64,000 nucleotides of DNA from Mesorhizobium sp. WSM4313 (GCF_002294725.1 NZ_NSFT01000002.1:593270-657269), one strand, 5' to 3'; positions 52,693 through 62,218 are shown, counted from the stretch's first letter. The notes: a model not told the origin generated them from the sequence alone. Made by a program: numbers and translations.

Positions 52693-53679
52693 CTACCTGT
52701 CGCCGGCTATCAAATCGCCCGCATGCTTCATCTCCCCACCCCCACGGCGAACTTGCGCCGCAAGCCTTCTGAGCCGAACCGCGATCGGCATCGACATATG
52801 CCCGATGGCGGCCGGATCCCTGAGCGCCGCGCCGATCGCCTTGAGCGGGGCGCGTGCCTTGATGTGCTGAACCAGGGACAGGAACGACGCCGCCTTGCGC
52901 AGGCTGCGGCCACGCTTGGCGAAAGCCGCCTTTGCGTCGCTGTCCATGGGATATGCCGCCGCGAACCTGGCATCGGCGCACGTCATCGCCTCGACGTGAT
53001 GCAGTTCGAGCACGCGCGAGATCGAGCCGGTGCGGATGTGGTAGGCATAACCGACGGTCGGCTCGACCACGCAACGGCCGCCGCTGGCCAGCGCGCTTGC
53101 GAGCAGAATGTAGTCCTCACCAATGCGCAGCTTCTCGTCGTAGCGCAGCTTGTTGTCGTCGAGGAACCGGCGCTGGAAGATCGGCTTGAGATAGCCGAAA
53201 TTGAAGCGCGATTCGAAGACCAGATTACCGGCGATGTAGTCGGCCAACGAGATTTCGCGCAAGCCTTCGAGATAGCCGGCCGGGAACATGGTGTCGTCGG
53301 GCGTGCCGTCCTCGCGCACGATCTGCACATTGTCGACCGCAATCTGGGCGCCCGCCGCTTCGGCGCGGGAGATCATCGTGGCTAGGCGGCCGGGAAGGAC
53401 CGCATCGTCGGAATCGAGCACCGCCACCCAGCGGCCGCGCGCCAGGTCGAGGCCGGCATTGCGGGCGCCGCCCGGACCGCGATTGGCGGGCAGCGCCACC
53501 ACCTTGACGACATCTTGCGGATAAGCACGCGCCACATCCAGCGTGCCGTCGCTCGACTGGTCGTCGACGACGATGACCTCGACGGTCACGCCGAGTTGCG
53601 CGATCGCGCCGGCGATGGCGCGGTCGAGAGTCGCCTCGGCGTTATAGGCGGCGATGACGAAGCTGACGTCAGGCTGCAC
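52693..53679 (-). CDS. exoO: Glycosyltransferase family 2, ExoO-like
   Basis: A 328-residue GT2 enzyme. The GT-A fold starts [18 protein letters not shown], the Asp pair is in [12 protein letters not shown] and the DxD in [13 protein letters not shown]. It resembles ExoO, which adds glucose to the growing succinoglycan unit. No ATG precedes the fold; the GTG at 53679 has AAGGGA upstream and overlaps the end of exoM by 11 bases. Order in the operon supports ExoO. Confidence 0.86.
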   Translation of the reverse strand: MQPDVSFVIAAYNAEATLDRAIAGAIAQLGVTVEVIVVDDQSSDGTLDVARAYPQDVVKVVALPANRGPGGARNAGLDLARGRWVAVLDSDDAVLPGRLATMISRAEAAGAQIAVDNVQIVREDGTPDDTMFPAGYLEGLREISLADYIAGNLVFESRFNFGYLKPIFQRRFLDDNKLRYDEKLRIGEDYILLASALASGGRCVVEPTVGYAYHIRTGSISRVLELHHVEAMTCADARFAAAYPMDSDAKAAFAKRGRSLRKAASFLSLVQHIKARAPLKAIGAALRDPAAIGHMSMPIAVRLRRLAAQVRRGGGEMKHAGDLIAGDR

Positions 53680-54607
53680 GCTTGTTCCCTTGTTCTGGCG
53701 ACGTGAGGCCGTATTGGCGGATTTCACGGACGCCGATCAAACCGCTGACGACACCAACGTGCATAATGCCGCGCAGCACGCTGCGGTTCCGCTGCACCGG
53801 GCTGATGGCGGTCAAAATAGCCATGCCGAAGCAGTAGGCAGCCTTGGCCGAAGCGAGCCCGACCTGACCGGCGCGACGCAACCCGCCGGCGCCGTGTCCT
53901 ATCAGGTGGCCATGCGTCTGGCCGAAGCGGAAGCGGCGGCGGCGCAGCCAGTCGAACGCGGCCCTGGCACGCGGCACGACCTCGTCGACGAAGGCTTGTG
54001 GAGCAAAGGCGATGCGGCCGCCGGCCTTGACCATGGCATCGAAGAACTCGGTGTCCTCGCCGCCGGTCTGGCCGCGCGCTAGGCTGAAACGCCGGCCGCA
54101 AAGGCTCGCGTCGGCCATTTTGAGCAACACGTTGCAGGTATAGCCGGTGCGGATCTCGCCGCGCACCCAGACCGGCAAGGTGGAATGGAAGTCGCCCTTC
54201 TGCATCCAGTCCGGTGCATCGGGGCGGTAATGCGCCCGCACCGGACCGAGCACCGCCGCAGCGCCCGTGGCATCGGCCGCCGCCATCAATTCGACCAGCC
54301 AGCCGGGCGACGCCGTCTCGTCGTCATCGATGAAGGCAACGAAGTCCGACACGCTGGCGTCGAGACAGGCGTTGCGGGCAATCGAGATGTTGCGAGCCGG
54401 CGCGTGACGATAGCGGATCGGCAGCTTCAATTCCTCGGCCAATGCTCTCACCAGCTTCTGCGCGCCGGGCTCATAGTCATTGTCGGCAACGACGATGCCA
54501 ATCTCGGCTCCCGCCGGCTTCTCCAGCGCGGCGACGGAGCGCAGCGTGTCGGCCAGCTCCGGCCGACGGAAAGTGCAGATGCAGATGTCGATCGAGCGCC
54601 CGGTCAT
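53669..54607 (-). CDS. exoM: Glycosyltransferase family 2, ExoM-like
   Basis: A 312-residue GT2 enzyme. The start IDICICTFRRPELADTLRSV is close to that of ExoM, the DxD is in FVAFIDDDETASPGW, and the acceptor-base region is GGEDTEFF. The C-terminal part has hydrophobic patches that could touch the membrane. ExoM adds the fourth sugar (glucose) of succinoglycan. Start ATG 54607 overlaps the stop of exoA by 1 base (TGATG). Confidence 0.88.
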   Translation of the reverse strand: MTGRSIDICICTFRRPELADTLRSVAALEKPAGAEIGIVVADNDYEPGAQKLVRALAEELKLPIRYRHAPARNISIARNACLDASVSDFVAFIDDDETASPGWLVELMAAADATGAAAVLGPVRAHYRPDAPDWMQKGDFHSTLPVWVRGEIRTGYTCNVLLKMADASLCGRRFSLARGQTGGEDTEFFDAMVKAGGRIAFAPQAFVDEVVPRARAAFDWLRRRRFRFGQTHGHLIGHGAGGLRRAGQVGLASAKAAYCFGMAILTAISPVQRNRSVLRGIMHVGVVSGLIGVREIRQYGLTSPEQGNKRAA

Positions 54608-55623
54608 CACGCCACCTTGCGCTGCAATCGAGACGCCAGAAGCTGCTGCCAGAAACCGGCCGACCAGCCGAAATGCATGACCATCGCCGAAACCCCAGCC
54701 AGCGCTATGCTGGCGTTGCGTTGGCGTGTCGCGGTGACCGCGCCGTAGCCGAGGCACACCGCCGCCCACAGCAGGAACGGCACCGCCGCCAGCCAGTGGA
54801 CGAAGGAGAACAGGGCGAGCAGCACCACGGGCGCAACCAGCAGCGGGACCATCTGCCGGACCTTCGGCACCATGCGGTGCTTCAGCACGTTCCTGGCGCG
54901 ACCGCGGCCATAGCCGAGATACTGGAAATAGAGGCTCTTCAGCGTCGAGCGCGGATAGTAGACCATCTGTGTCCTGCCGCTCATCCAGATGCGGTAGCCC
55001 GCCTGGCGGAGCCGGTAGTCGAGCTCGGCGTCCTCATTGTGGCTGAAGCTCTCGTCGTAACCGCCGACATGCCTGAAGGCGGCGATGCGCATCAGCGCGT
55101 GGTGGCCGTGGTCGACCCATTCGCCTTCGGACATGTGCCGGTGCTTCGAGCCGCCGGTGCCGAGCTTGGAATTCTGCGCCGCCGCGACCGCCTTCTGCAC
55201 GGCCCCGGTGCCGGCGGTCAGCATCGAAACGACGACCGAATCAGCGCCGGTGGCGAGGGCTTCCTCCACCAGCCGGTCGCAGTAGTCGTCCGGATAGCCG
55301 CCATGCGCGTCGATGCGGATGAGGTAGTCGACGCCTTCGCCAAGGGCCGCCACCGCGAGATTGATGGCGGCGCTCTGGAGGCGCTTCGGATTGGCGAGCA
55401 GGATAACCCGGGGATCCTTCGCCACGATTTTTTCGACGATGGCTTGCGTGCCGTCGGTGCTGCCGCCGTCGGCGACGACGATGCGGCCGCCGAGCCGGGC
55501 CGCCGCGGGCCGCAATTGGTCGAGCAGGCCGCCGATATGGGCGGCCTCGTTGAGGCAGGGAATGACGATCAGGATCGATGAGGCGGACTGCGCCATCGGT
55601 TTTTGTTCGCCCTGTTGCGCCAT
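54607..55623 (-). CDS. exoA: Glycosyltransferase family 2, ExoA-like
   Basis: A 338-residue GT2 protein with C-terminal membrane segments (LLVAPVVLLALFSFVHWLAAVPFLLWA). The fold starts ILIVIPCLNEAAHIGGLLDQL; the Asp motifs are VVADGGSTDGT and IRIDAHGGYPDDY. SHNEDAELDYRLRQAGYRIW is the acceptor-side motif. It is very similar in pattern to ExoA, which adds the third sugar (glucose) of succinoglycan. ATG 55623 overlaps the exoL stop. Confidence 0.9.
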   Translation of the reverse strand: MAQQGEQKPMAQSASSILIVIPCLNEAAHIGGLLDQLRPAAARLGGRIVVADGGSTDGTQAIVEKIVAKDPRVILLANPKRLQSAAINLAVAALGEGVDYLIRIDAHGGYPDDYCDRLVEEALATGADSVVVSMLTAGTGAVQKAVAAAQNSKLGTGGSKHRHMSEGEWVDHGHHALMRIAAFRHVGGYDESFSHNEDAELDYRLRQAGYRIWMSGRTQMVYYPRSTLKSLYFQYLGYGRGRARNVLKHRMVPKVRQMVPLLVAPVVLLALFSFVHWLAAVPFLLWAAVCLGYGAVTATRQRNASIALAGVSAMVMHFGWSAGFWQQLLASRLQRKVA

Positions 55624-56795
55624 CACGCGGCCGCCTGTGTCGCAAAAGCCGAAGGCACGGCGGCGAGGCCGCGCAGCTTGTCGACGAAGGCCGCGCAGTC
55701 GCTGCGGTCGTAGCTCCAGGTCTTCGGATTGCGCGCCGACACGCGCGACCTCAGGCCGCGATATTCATCTTGGTCCATCCGGCTCAGCATCGCCTCGAGG
55801 CTTTCGGGCGTCGCTTCGGGCAGAAGCACGCCGATATCCCGCTGCTTCAGGAACCTGCCGGTTTCGGTGTCCGCCATGGAGATCGGCACGGCGCCGAAGC
55901 GGCAACCCTCGTAGAGGCGGTTGGGAAGCAGCCATTCGGAATTCTGGCCCGCCTCGAAAAAATCGATCGCCCACGAGAAATGCACCTCACCGTAGATGGC
56001 TGCCATGTCCTCCGGATTGCGGTAGGGGCCGCGGAAGGAAAGCCACGGCTCGGCCTCGACGAAACCGTGAAAGTCCGGAAATTCGGACAGCGCCGGACGG
56101 CCCCTGAGCACGACTTCGAAACGGCCCGCCTGCCGGCGGGTGAAATCGGCCAGCAGCTCCAGCGAGCGGCGGCAGCGCAGCGCGCCGAACCAGCCGATGC
56201 GCCAGGGCGGCGGCGACGGGCTGTCGTCCTCGACAGAATGCGCGGCGACGACGGATGCTGCCTCGAAATATTTGTTTTCTATCAGCTCGACAGGTGCGCC
56301 GATCTGCCCGAAAGGCTCGAAGTAATTGGCGATGAAAGCCGGCGAGCTCGTCACCAGAAGCTTCACGTCGCGCGCGAGATGGCGTTCGGCGCCACGCAGC
56401 GTCCTGCCGACGAAGTCGTCGCGCAGCACCAGGCGATGGATATCGAGGCATTCATAGACGATCGGCACGCTCGCCCCGAGCGCGCCGTTGGCGCGGCGGG
56501 CCAGCGCCAGCATTTCGAGGTTGCGCGCGATGATGAGATCAGGCTTGGGCACGGCGCCCAGCTTCGCGCCGATCGATATGGCTGCCTTGGCGACAGCGCC
56601 GACGCGCTGCGCGAATCGGCCGTCGCGCGTCGCGCCAAGGTCGACAGGCTCGATGCCTTCGATCTCGGCGACCGGGCTGGTGGTGCGGCGGAAGCCCGCC
56701 AGGGTGACCCTGGCGCCGCCTGCCTTGAGCATCTGTATTCTCCGGCGCACCGCCGGGTCGGATACGTCATGCACAAGGTACAAGACATGCAGCAT
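55623..56795 (-). CDS. exoL: Glycosyltransferase, ExoL-like
   Basis: A 390-residue GT-B-type glycosyltransferase. N-terminal VLYLVHDVSDPAVRRRIQML and the later WRIGWFGALRCRRSLELL and SWAIDFFEAGQNSEWLLPNRLYEG segments match ExoL, which adds the second sugar (glucose) to the galactosyl-lipid primer in succinoglycan. Start ATG 56795 is used because the frame upstream lies in the promoter region. It is the first gene of the exoLAMONP run; a TGC-rich promoter-like motif lies just upstream (56843). Confidence 0.87.
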   Translation of the reverse strand: MLHVLYLVHDVSDPAVRRRIQMLKAGGARVTLAGFRRTTSPVAEIEGIEPVDLGATRDGRFAQRVGAVAKAAISIGAKLGAVPKPDLIIARNLEMLALARRANGALGASVPIVYECLDIHRLVLRDDFVGRTLRGAERHLARDVKLLVTSSPAFIANYFEPFGQIGAPVELIENKYFEAASVVAAHSVEDDSPSPPPWRIGWFGALRCRRSLELLADFTRRQAGRFEVVLRGRPALSEFPDFHGFVEAEPWLSFRGPYRNPEDMAAIYGEVHFSWAIDFFEAGQNSEWLLPNRLYEGCRFGAVPISMADTETGRFLKQRDIGVLLPEATPESLEAMLSRMDQDEYRGLRSRVSARNPKTWSYDRSDCAAFVDKLRGLAAVPSAFATQAAA

Positions 56796-56842
56796 GTAAC
56801 TCGACCGCTGTTGGGCCCACCCATCGGGGATGCTAGTACAGC

Positions 56843-56880
56843 TTTTGCTGCATCGCAACAATTTTGGTGCGGCGTAGCAA
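56843..56880 (-). promoter_or_regulatory. TGC-rich motif upstream of exoL
   Basis: This 38-base stretch is identical at 33 of 38 positions to 61076-61113, upstream of another glycosyltransferase operon. On the minus strand it reads TTGTTG followed 17 bases later by TACTAG, fitting -35 and -10 boxes. The TTGTTGCGATGCAGCAAAA core has the TGC...GCA symmetry of PhaR/AniA-type operators. Confidence 0.6.
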
Positions 56881-56895
56881 GCGCCCGCACATTTT

Positions 56896-56912
56896 TTGTT
56901 GCACTGCAAAAA
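56896..56912 (+). promoter_or_regulatory. TGC-rich motif upstream of the pyruvyltransferase gene
   Basis: TTGTTGCACTGCAAAAA on the plus strand matches the core of the divergent motif at 56843 (TTGTTGCGATGCAGCAAAA). It faces the gene at 57074, so the divergent operons carry back-to-back copies. Confidence 0.55.
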
Positions 56913-57073
56913 TCATAAGCTACTCTCAGCCTGCTTGGCGTCGATCCGGATTTCGCGTTGGCTATCAGCGTGGAGCAGCACGCCAGATCGCGACGCGGAT
57001 CGCGTGGCAGCACTCCGGCAAACATGCCGTTTAACCGCTGTGGCCTGGCCACGGACGCGAAACGAGGTTCCCC

Positions 57074-58444
57074 ATGAAAGTCGTGATCGAAAACACAGTG
57101 TGTCTGAACACTGGCGATGCCGCGATCCTTTTGGCTATCCGCCATATTCTCAGATCGATCGTCGGCGGCGATGTGCAGTTCCTGGTTTTCGACAGTCAGC
57201 CCGACGTCGCGGCCAGGCTTTACCCGAAGAAAGATTACCCGGATCTCGAATTCCACAAGCTGCTGTCGGAATCCCTGTTCAGGGATCAGCATGGCGGCGG
57301 GATAAAGGGCCGGCTCAAGTCGATCTACAATCGGGGAGTCTTGCGCGCCTTGCGCCGCTTTGCCCAAAACGGCGCCAGCAGCGTGTTCTTCAGCAGAAGC
57401 GACCGCCACGGCCTTGAGGCCTATGCGAGCGCCGACCTGGTGGTCACGACAGGCGGAACCTATCTCGTCGAGAACTACGACCTTGAAAAGCGGCTCAATC
57501 AATTCCGCATCGATGCGATCTTGGGCAAGGACCCGATCTTCTTCACGCAATCGCTCGGCCCGTTCAAGAAAAGTTACAATCGCCAGGAGCTAGGCCCGAT
57601 CTTCGATCGGGCTCCGCTCATCCTGCTGCGTGATGAGCGATCCAGAAATCACATCCTGGATCTGGTGAAAGACCCCGGCAAATGCCATGTGGTCGCCGAT
57701 GCCGTCTTTGCCCTGGCTGATACCGACAGGATCAAGAAACATCTCGGCAGCGCACCGGCGCCGACGGGCCGAGTCGCTATTTCCGTCCGCCACTGGAGCT
57801 TCGTCAGCGACGGTGAAGATGGCATGCGCCGCTATCTCGATTCGATCCGGGAGATCGCCACAATTCTTGTCAGGGACCACGCCAAGCAGGTGACCTTCAT
57901 CTCAACCTGCCAGGGTGTGCCGGAATATGCCCATGACGACGCCAGGACTGCGCGGGCGATCGTGGCCGAACTCGACCCGGAAATCGCCGAACACGTCAAT
58001 GTCGACGCCGCATTTCACACGCCCGATCAACTGATGGCGCTGGTGAAGGATTGCGACTTCGTCGTCGCCACGCGCATGCATATGATGATCATGTCGCTTT
58101 GCGTCGGCACTCCGGTGCTGCCGATCGCCTATGAATTCAAAACCAAGGAAGTCGCCAAGCGCATCGGCGTCGACGACCTTCTGCTCGACATCGATACCGT
58201 GACGCCGTCGGAAGCAGCCGAAAAACTCGGCAGATTCATCGCCAGTCTTGACCACTATCGCCGGGCAAGCCTCGAGGCCGTGCTGGAAGAGCATGCGTCG
58301 GCAATGTCGGCAACCAGGCCGTTGTCCTCCTTGATAGGCAACCGCTCACCCAATGTTGCTGGCGACGTTGGCAAGAGTGGCGAACAACGCCTTGCGCGAC
58401 TGCGGAACAGCAAGCATGAGGGCCAAGGCGAACCCGTAGTTTAG
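57074..58444 (+). CDS. Polysaccharide pyruvyltransferase family protein
   Basis: A 456-residue protein of the PS_pyruv_trans family, which adds ketal pyruvate to exopolysaccharide sugars. Family features are NTVCLNTGDAAILLAIRHIL at the start, DLVVTTGGTYLVENY, DPIFFTQSLGPF, and the C-terminal VVATRMHMMIMSLCVGTPVLPIAYEFKT. It is related to ExoV and CsaB/WcaK. Its last 99 bases overlap the 3' end of the convergent flippase gene. Confidence 0.92.
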   Translation: MKVVIENTVCLNTGDAAILLAIRHILRSIVGGDVQFLVFDSQPDVAARLYPKKDYPDLEFHKLLSESLFRDQHGGGIKGRLKSIYNRGVLRALRRFAQNGASSVFFSRSDRHGLEAYASADLVVTTGGTYLVENYDLEKRLNQFRIDAILGKDPIFFTQSLGPFKKSYNRQELGPIFDRAPLILLRDERSRNHILDLVKDPGKCHVVADAVFALADTDRIKKHLGSAPAPTGRVAISVRHWSFVSDGEDGMRRYLDSIREIATILVRDHAKQVTFISTCQGVPEYAHDDARTARAIVAELDPEIAEHVNVDAAFHTPDQLMALVKDCDFVVATRMHMMIMSLCVGTPVLPIAYEFKTKEVAKRIGVDDLLLDIDTVTPSEAAEKLGRFIASLDHYRRASLEAVLEEHASAMSATRPLSSLIGNRSPNVAGDVGKSGEQRLARLRNSKHEGQGEPVV

Positions 58445-59809
58445 GACGACCGCCACCAGGATCGTGAGCAGGTCCGACTGATTGGTCAGCAACGCCGGCA
58501 GCGACAGATACGAGAGCCAGGCGAGCAGGGACGAGACGATGAAGAGCCCCTGTATGCCCAGAAAATCGCCGGCAGTCACCGGGCCGACACGATGGATCAG
58601 GGCGGCAAGCACCGGGATGCGCAGCACGTAACCGCTGATGGCATAGGCAGCCGCGACGCCGATGGCGCCCCAATGCAGGCCGACGATGAAAGAGGCGACG
58701 GTCGTCAAAGACGAATAGATGCCCCAATGGAACATCGTCTTCGTCTTGCCCTGGCAGATGAATATCCACCCCGTGGTGCTCGATACGGACTGCATCAGGC
58801 CGGCGATGCCCAGCCAGGCGAAAATCGGAGCCACGGCCATCCAACGCTCGCCGAAGAGAAGCCTGACCACCTGCTCAGAAGTCAGTGTCAAGGTCGCAAT
58901 GCCGGGCATGGTAATAACGGCCAGCAGCCAGTTTGTCCGGACATAGATGTCTCGAAATCGCTGCTTGTCCTCATGGATGCGGCTGAGCAGCGGCACCATG
59001 ATACGCGTCAGCGGCTGGTTGATGTTCTGCAGCGGAAAGAGCAGAAGCTTGTAGGCGCGATCATAGTAGCCCAGCTCGACCGCGCCGGAATATTTTCCGA
59101 TCAGAATGTTGTCGAGGTTGCGAGACAGAAAATTGACAAGGTTGAAGCCCGTGAGGTTCGCCCCGAACCTGAATATGTCCGCGTCGACCTTCAGATTCGG
59201 CCAAGACGGCGTCCAGCGCGTCACCAGCCAGCCCGCAACCAGCGCTACGACAGCCGACACAGCCGGACCCAAAACCAGAGACCAATAGCCAAGCCCTAAA
59301 TACGCCGCGGTTGCGGTAGCGAGCAGTCCTACGGCCGCCGTGATTGCGTCGTTGAGCGCAAGCTGGCCGAATTGCAGATGGCGGTTCATCAGGGCAAGCG
59401 GCACTGCGGCAAGACTGCCAAAAAGCAGCGGCACGGCGGAAGCAAGTGTTATCCCCCACATTCGCTGATCGCCGTAGAAAGCGGCAATGGCTGGAGCCAG
59501 GCAAGCCACGACCGCCCCGGCGCACAGGCCGACAACCGCGCTCAGCCAGAAGACTTGGTTGAGTTGCCGTTGATCGATCTCCTTGCGCTGGATGACCGCC
59601 TGCTGGAGGCCCAGATCCTGAAGCAGGCCGACGAAGGCCACGATCGGTCCCACGGAAGCCACCAGGCCGAAATCCTCGGGGACGAGCAGCCGGGCAAGGA
59701 TGACGACCGAAAGGAACTGGATCGCTATCTTGAAGCCTTGCGCGCCGGCCGTGACCAGCCCGCCGCGCAAGGCAACGCGACCAAATTGCGGGGGCGGATT
59801 GGCATTCAT
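58346..59809 (-). CDS. Polysaccharide flippase (WzxC/ExoT-like)
   Basis: A 487-residue membrane protein with 12-14 segments of the polysaccharide-synthesis/MOP family. The N-terminal GGLVTAGAQGFKIAIQFLSVVILARLLVPEDFGLVA is typical of WzxC/ExoT. The motif LDNILIGKYSGAVELGYYDRAYKLLLFP is characteristic. It moves lipid-linked repeating units across the inner membrane. Its start overlaps the stop of the glycosyltransferase upstream (ATGA), showing co-transcription. Confidence 0.92.
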   Translation of the reverse strand: MNANPPPQFGRVALRGGLVTAGAQGFKIAIQFLSVVILARLLVPEDFGLVASVGPIVAFVGLLQDLGLQQAVIQRKEIDQRQLNQVFWLSAVVGLCAGAVVACLAPAIAAFYGDQRMWGITLASAVPLLFGSLAAVPLALMNRHLQFGQLALNDAITAAVGLLATATAAYLGLGYWSLVLGPAVSAVVALVAGWLVTRWTPSWPNLKVDADIFRFGANLTGFNLVNFLSRNLDNILIGKYSGAVELGYYDRAYKLLLFPLQNINQPLTRIMVPLLSRIHEDKQRFRDIYVRTNWLLAVITMPGIATLTLTSEQVVRLLFGERWMAVAPIFAWLGIAGLMQSVSSTTGWIFICQGKTKTMFHWGIYSSLTTVASFIVGLHWGAIGVAAAYAISGYVLRIPVLAALIHRVGPVTAGDFLGIQGLFIVSSLLAWLSYLSLPALLTNQSDLLTILVAVVLNYGFALALMLAVPQSRKALFATLANVASNIG

Positions 59810-60975
59810 GTGACGGATCCGGTCTCCCCTAGCCGCGCAACGATCTGCGCAAAGCGTTCATTCAAGGTATCGGCATTGAAATCGGCCTCGACCTTCCTTC
59901 GAGCGGCAAGCGCCATCGGCTCGCACAGGCCCGGGTTCTCGGCGATCCAGGTGAGTTTGCCGGCAAGCGCGGCGACGTCCCTTTCGGGCACGAGGAAGCC
60001 AGTCTTGCGATCCTCGATCAGCTCCGGAATTCCCGAATGGTAGGTGCTGACAGCGATCAAGCCGCCAGCCATCGCCTCCATGAGTGCAACCGGTATTCCT
60101 TCCAGATCGCCGTCTCGCCCGGCGACGCTTGGCAGAAGGAAGACATGGGCATCGCGCAGGCGCTGCTTCACCTCGCCGTGCGGACGCGGTCCGAGGAAGG
60201 TCACCCTGTCGGCAATACCGAGGTCGACGGCGGTAAGCTTCAATTCCTCCAACAATTCCCCGCCGCCGATCACCGAATAGGTCCAATCGCGGTGCGGCAG
60301 GCAAGCGAGGGCGCGAAGCGCATATTCGGTTCCCTTTTTCTCGGTCAGCCGGCAGACCGAGATGAAAGACAGCGTACGTCCCTGCCAGGAGCGCCAGCGA
60401 TATTCGATCTCGCTTGGGCGAATGCCCATGTGGTGAACCGCGACTTGTGCCGGCGCGGCACCGGCATCGATCAGGGCCTGACGGAAGAATGCATTCACAG
60501 GGAGCTGGAGAGCCCCTTGTTCGAAAACGGGCCTGTACTGGTCCAGGGTGCCGTCATGCAACGGCCTGCCGACATCGGTGCCATGGAATATGGTTACCAA
60601 AGGCGCGGAAATCCTGCGCCGCTTCATGACGCGGGCGACGCGCAGGCCGTTATGGCCAAAATGCGCCACGATCACATCGACGTTTCGCAGCTTTTGTGCG
60701 TTGGCCAGGTCGATGAAGGTCGAAAGCTTGTCCCAAAATCTGCCGGACCATTTCCGGAGCAGTGAGCGGTAGCGATTCAGGCCACCCCACCAGGAAACGA
60801 CAGGGCCGGGCAATGTCTGCCAACGTGCATCGTCCACATTGCTATCCTTTCCAAAAGCCATCTCGTTGCAGACGACGCTGACTTTCATTCCCCTTTCAAG
60901 GCATCCGGCAATCTGATCGAGCACGAATGTCTCGGACAGGGTGGGAAATTTGTCGACTACGAAGCAAATCCTCAT
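59806..60975 (-). CDS. Glycosyltransferase family 4 (WcaL/AmsK-like)
   Basis: A 389-residue GT-B glycosyltransferase. The N-domain starts ICFVVDKFPTLSETFVLDQI, as in WcaL/AmsK colanic-type enzymes. The C-domain has the GT4 signature ISVCRLTEKKGTEYALRAL, VFLLPSV, and EGIPVALMEAMAGGLIAVST. It should add a sugar to a lipid-linked oligosaccharide in the cytoplasm. ATG 60975 is the natural start. The same TGC-rich promoter motif as for exoL lies upstream (61076). Confidence 0.92.
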   Translation of the reverse strand: MRICFVVDKFPTLSETFVLDQIAGCLERGMKVSVVCNEMAFGKDSNVDDARWQTLPGPVVSWWGGLNRYRSLLRKWSGRFWDKLSTFIDLANAQKLRNVDVIVAHFGHNGLRVARVMKRRRISAPLVTIFHGTDVGRPLHDGTLDQYRPVFEQGALQLPVNAFFRQALIDAGAAPAQVAVHHMGIRPSEIEYRWRSWQGRTLSFISVCRLTEKKGTEYALRALACLPHRDWTYSVIGGGELLEELKLTAVDLGIADRVTFLGPRPHGEVKQRLRDAHVFLLPSVAGRDGDLEGIPVALMEAMAGGLIAVSTYHSGIPELIEDRKTGFLVPERDVAALAGKLTWIAENPGLCEPMALAARRKVEADFNADTLNERFAQIVARLGETGSVT

Positions 60976-61075
60976 CGGCAGGATGTTCTCGCCCAGATCA
61001 GGCTGGAAACATCGCCGGCAGGGCCTGACGCATGCGGCATGAACTTTGACTCCTGTCGGCCCAACCTATTGCAGG

Positions 61076-61113
61076 TTTTGCCGCATCGCAACATTTTTGG
61101 TGCAGTGCAGCAA
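61076..61113 (-). promoter_or_regulatory. TGC-rich motif upstream of the glycosyltransferase-flippase operon
   Basis: Aligned without gaps, it matches 56843-56880 at 33 of 38 positions. On the minus strand it reads ATGTTG-17-CAATAG as the possible promoter. The gene starts about 100 bases downstream. Confidence 0.6.
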
Positions 61114-61138
61114 ACGATTCCCTCTCCTTGCTTGCAAG

Positions 61139-62218
61139 CTACGCAGCGTGGCGGACGCCCTGCCGAGCCGCTCTTTCGAGCAGTTCGAGAAACACCACCA
61201 ATTGCCGCGCGGGATCGAGCTCCGGGCGCTTGGAGAAGGCCAGAGCCGAGGCCGAAAGCCGTTCGTATTCCTGGCGATCATTCCAAAGGCGCGTCACCGC
61301 CGACGCCCAGTCGGTAAGCGGGGCGTCGTAGTCGAGCACCACGCCGCCGGGACCGATGGCTTCGGGCAGGCCGCCGCGCCTCGAGCCCACGACAGGGATG
61401 CCGCTGCAATGCGCCTCGGACGCGACGCGGCCCCAGGCTTCCTCCCATTTGCTCGGAGCAAGCAGGATCCTGGTGCGGCCATAGACCGTCTTCATGTCGT
61501 CGGTGCGGTTTTCCAGCGTGACGTTCGAGAGCGGCGCGATGGTCTTTTCGATGCGGGCACGATGCTCGTCCTCCAGTTTCCAGCTCTCCACGAACAGGAA
61601 GGGAATCTCCGGGCAGGCGGCCGCAATCCTCACCGCCAGATCGAACCCCTTCTCCTCATAGGGATTGATCATGGTGACGAATTCGCCGGTCGTATGCGTG
61701 CAGTAGAGCGCGTCGTTGATGGTCGGCGGAAGCACGATGGACTCGATGCCGAACTTTTCCTTGTAGGTGCGCGCCGTGAATTCCGAATTGGCGATGTACA
61801 AAGCCGAATTGAGTTCGCGCGGATCGCCGGCGAGCTCGTGAAATTCGACATTGTGCAGATAAACGACCAGCGGCACGCCTTCGGCAAGAAGCGCCTTTCC
61901 GAGCAGGACGGATTTGTGGCACTGCACGACCGCGACGTCCGGTGTGGTCTTCTCGACGGCGAAGCCGGCCGCCTCCCAGGGGAACCAGGCGCGCATCACC
62001 GGGTAGCCGGGGAAATTGTCGACAACCGCGGGCTGCCGCAGCAGCTTCATCTTGGCACGCGCCTTGAGGCCGAACATGCCGTCGCCGAACAGCGAGGCGA
62101 GGACCGACGCCTGATGGCCGTGCTCGATCAGCTGTTCGACCAGGTGATGCGTGTTGGATTGCACGCCGCCGGTGAACTCGGGAATGTACCCGTTGCCGCT
62201 TGCAAAAAGCACTTTCAT
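61139..62218 (-). CDS. Glycosyltransferase family 4
   Basis: A 359-residue GT-B glycosyltransferase. N-terminal VLFASGNGYIPEFTGGVQSNTHHLVEQL is the usual nucleotide-sugar enzyme start with a GG(V) loop. The C-domain has MINPYEEKGFDLAVRIA, ILLAPSKWEEAWGRVASEAHCSGIPVVGSRRGGLPEAIG with the catalytic Glu pair. Donor and acceptor are unknown. It follows the GT2 gene on the same strand, 49 bases away. Confidence 0.92.
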   Translation of the reverse strand: MKVLFASGNGYIPEFTGGVQSNTHHLVEQLIEHGHQASVLASLFGDGMFGLKARAKMKLLRQPAVVDNFPGYPVMRAWFPWEAAGFAVEKTTPDVAVVQCHKSVLLGKALLAEGVPLVVYLHNVEFHELAGDPRELNSALYIANSEFTARTYKEKFGIESIVLPPTINDALYCTHTTGEFVTMINPYEEKGFDLAVRIAAACPEIPFLFVESWKLEDEHRARIEKTIAPLSNVTLENRTDDMKTVYGRTRILLAPSKWEEAWGRVASEAHCSGIPVVGSRRGGLPEAIGPGGVVLDYDAPLTDWASAVTRLWNDRQEYERLSASALAFSKRPELDPARQLVVFLELLERAARQGVRHAA

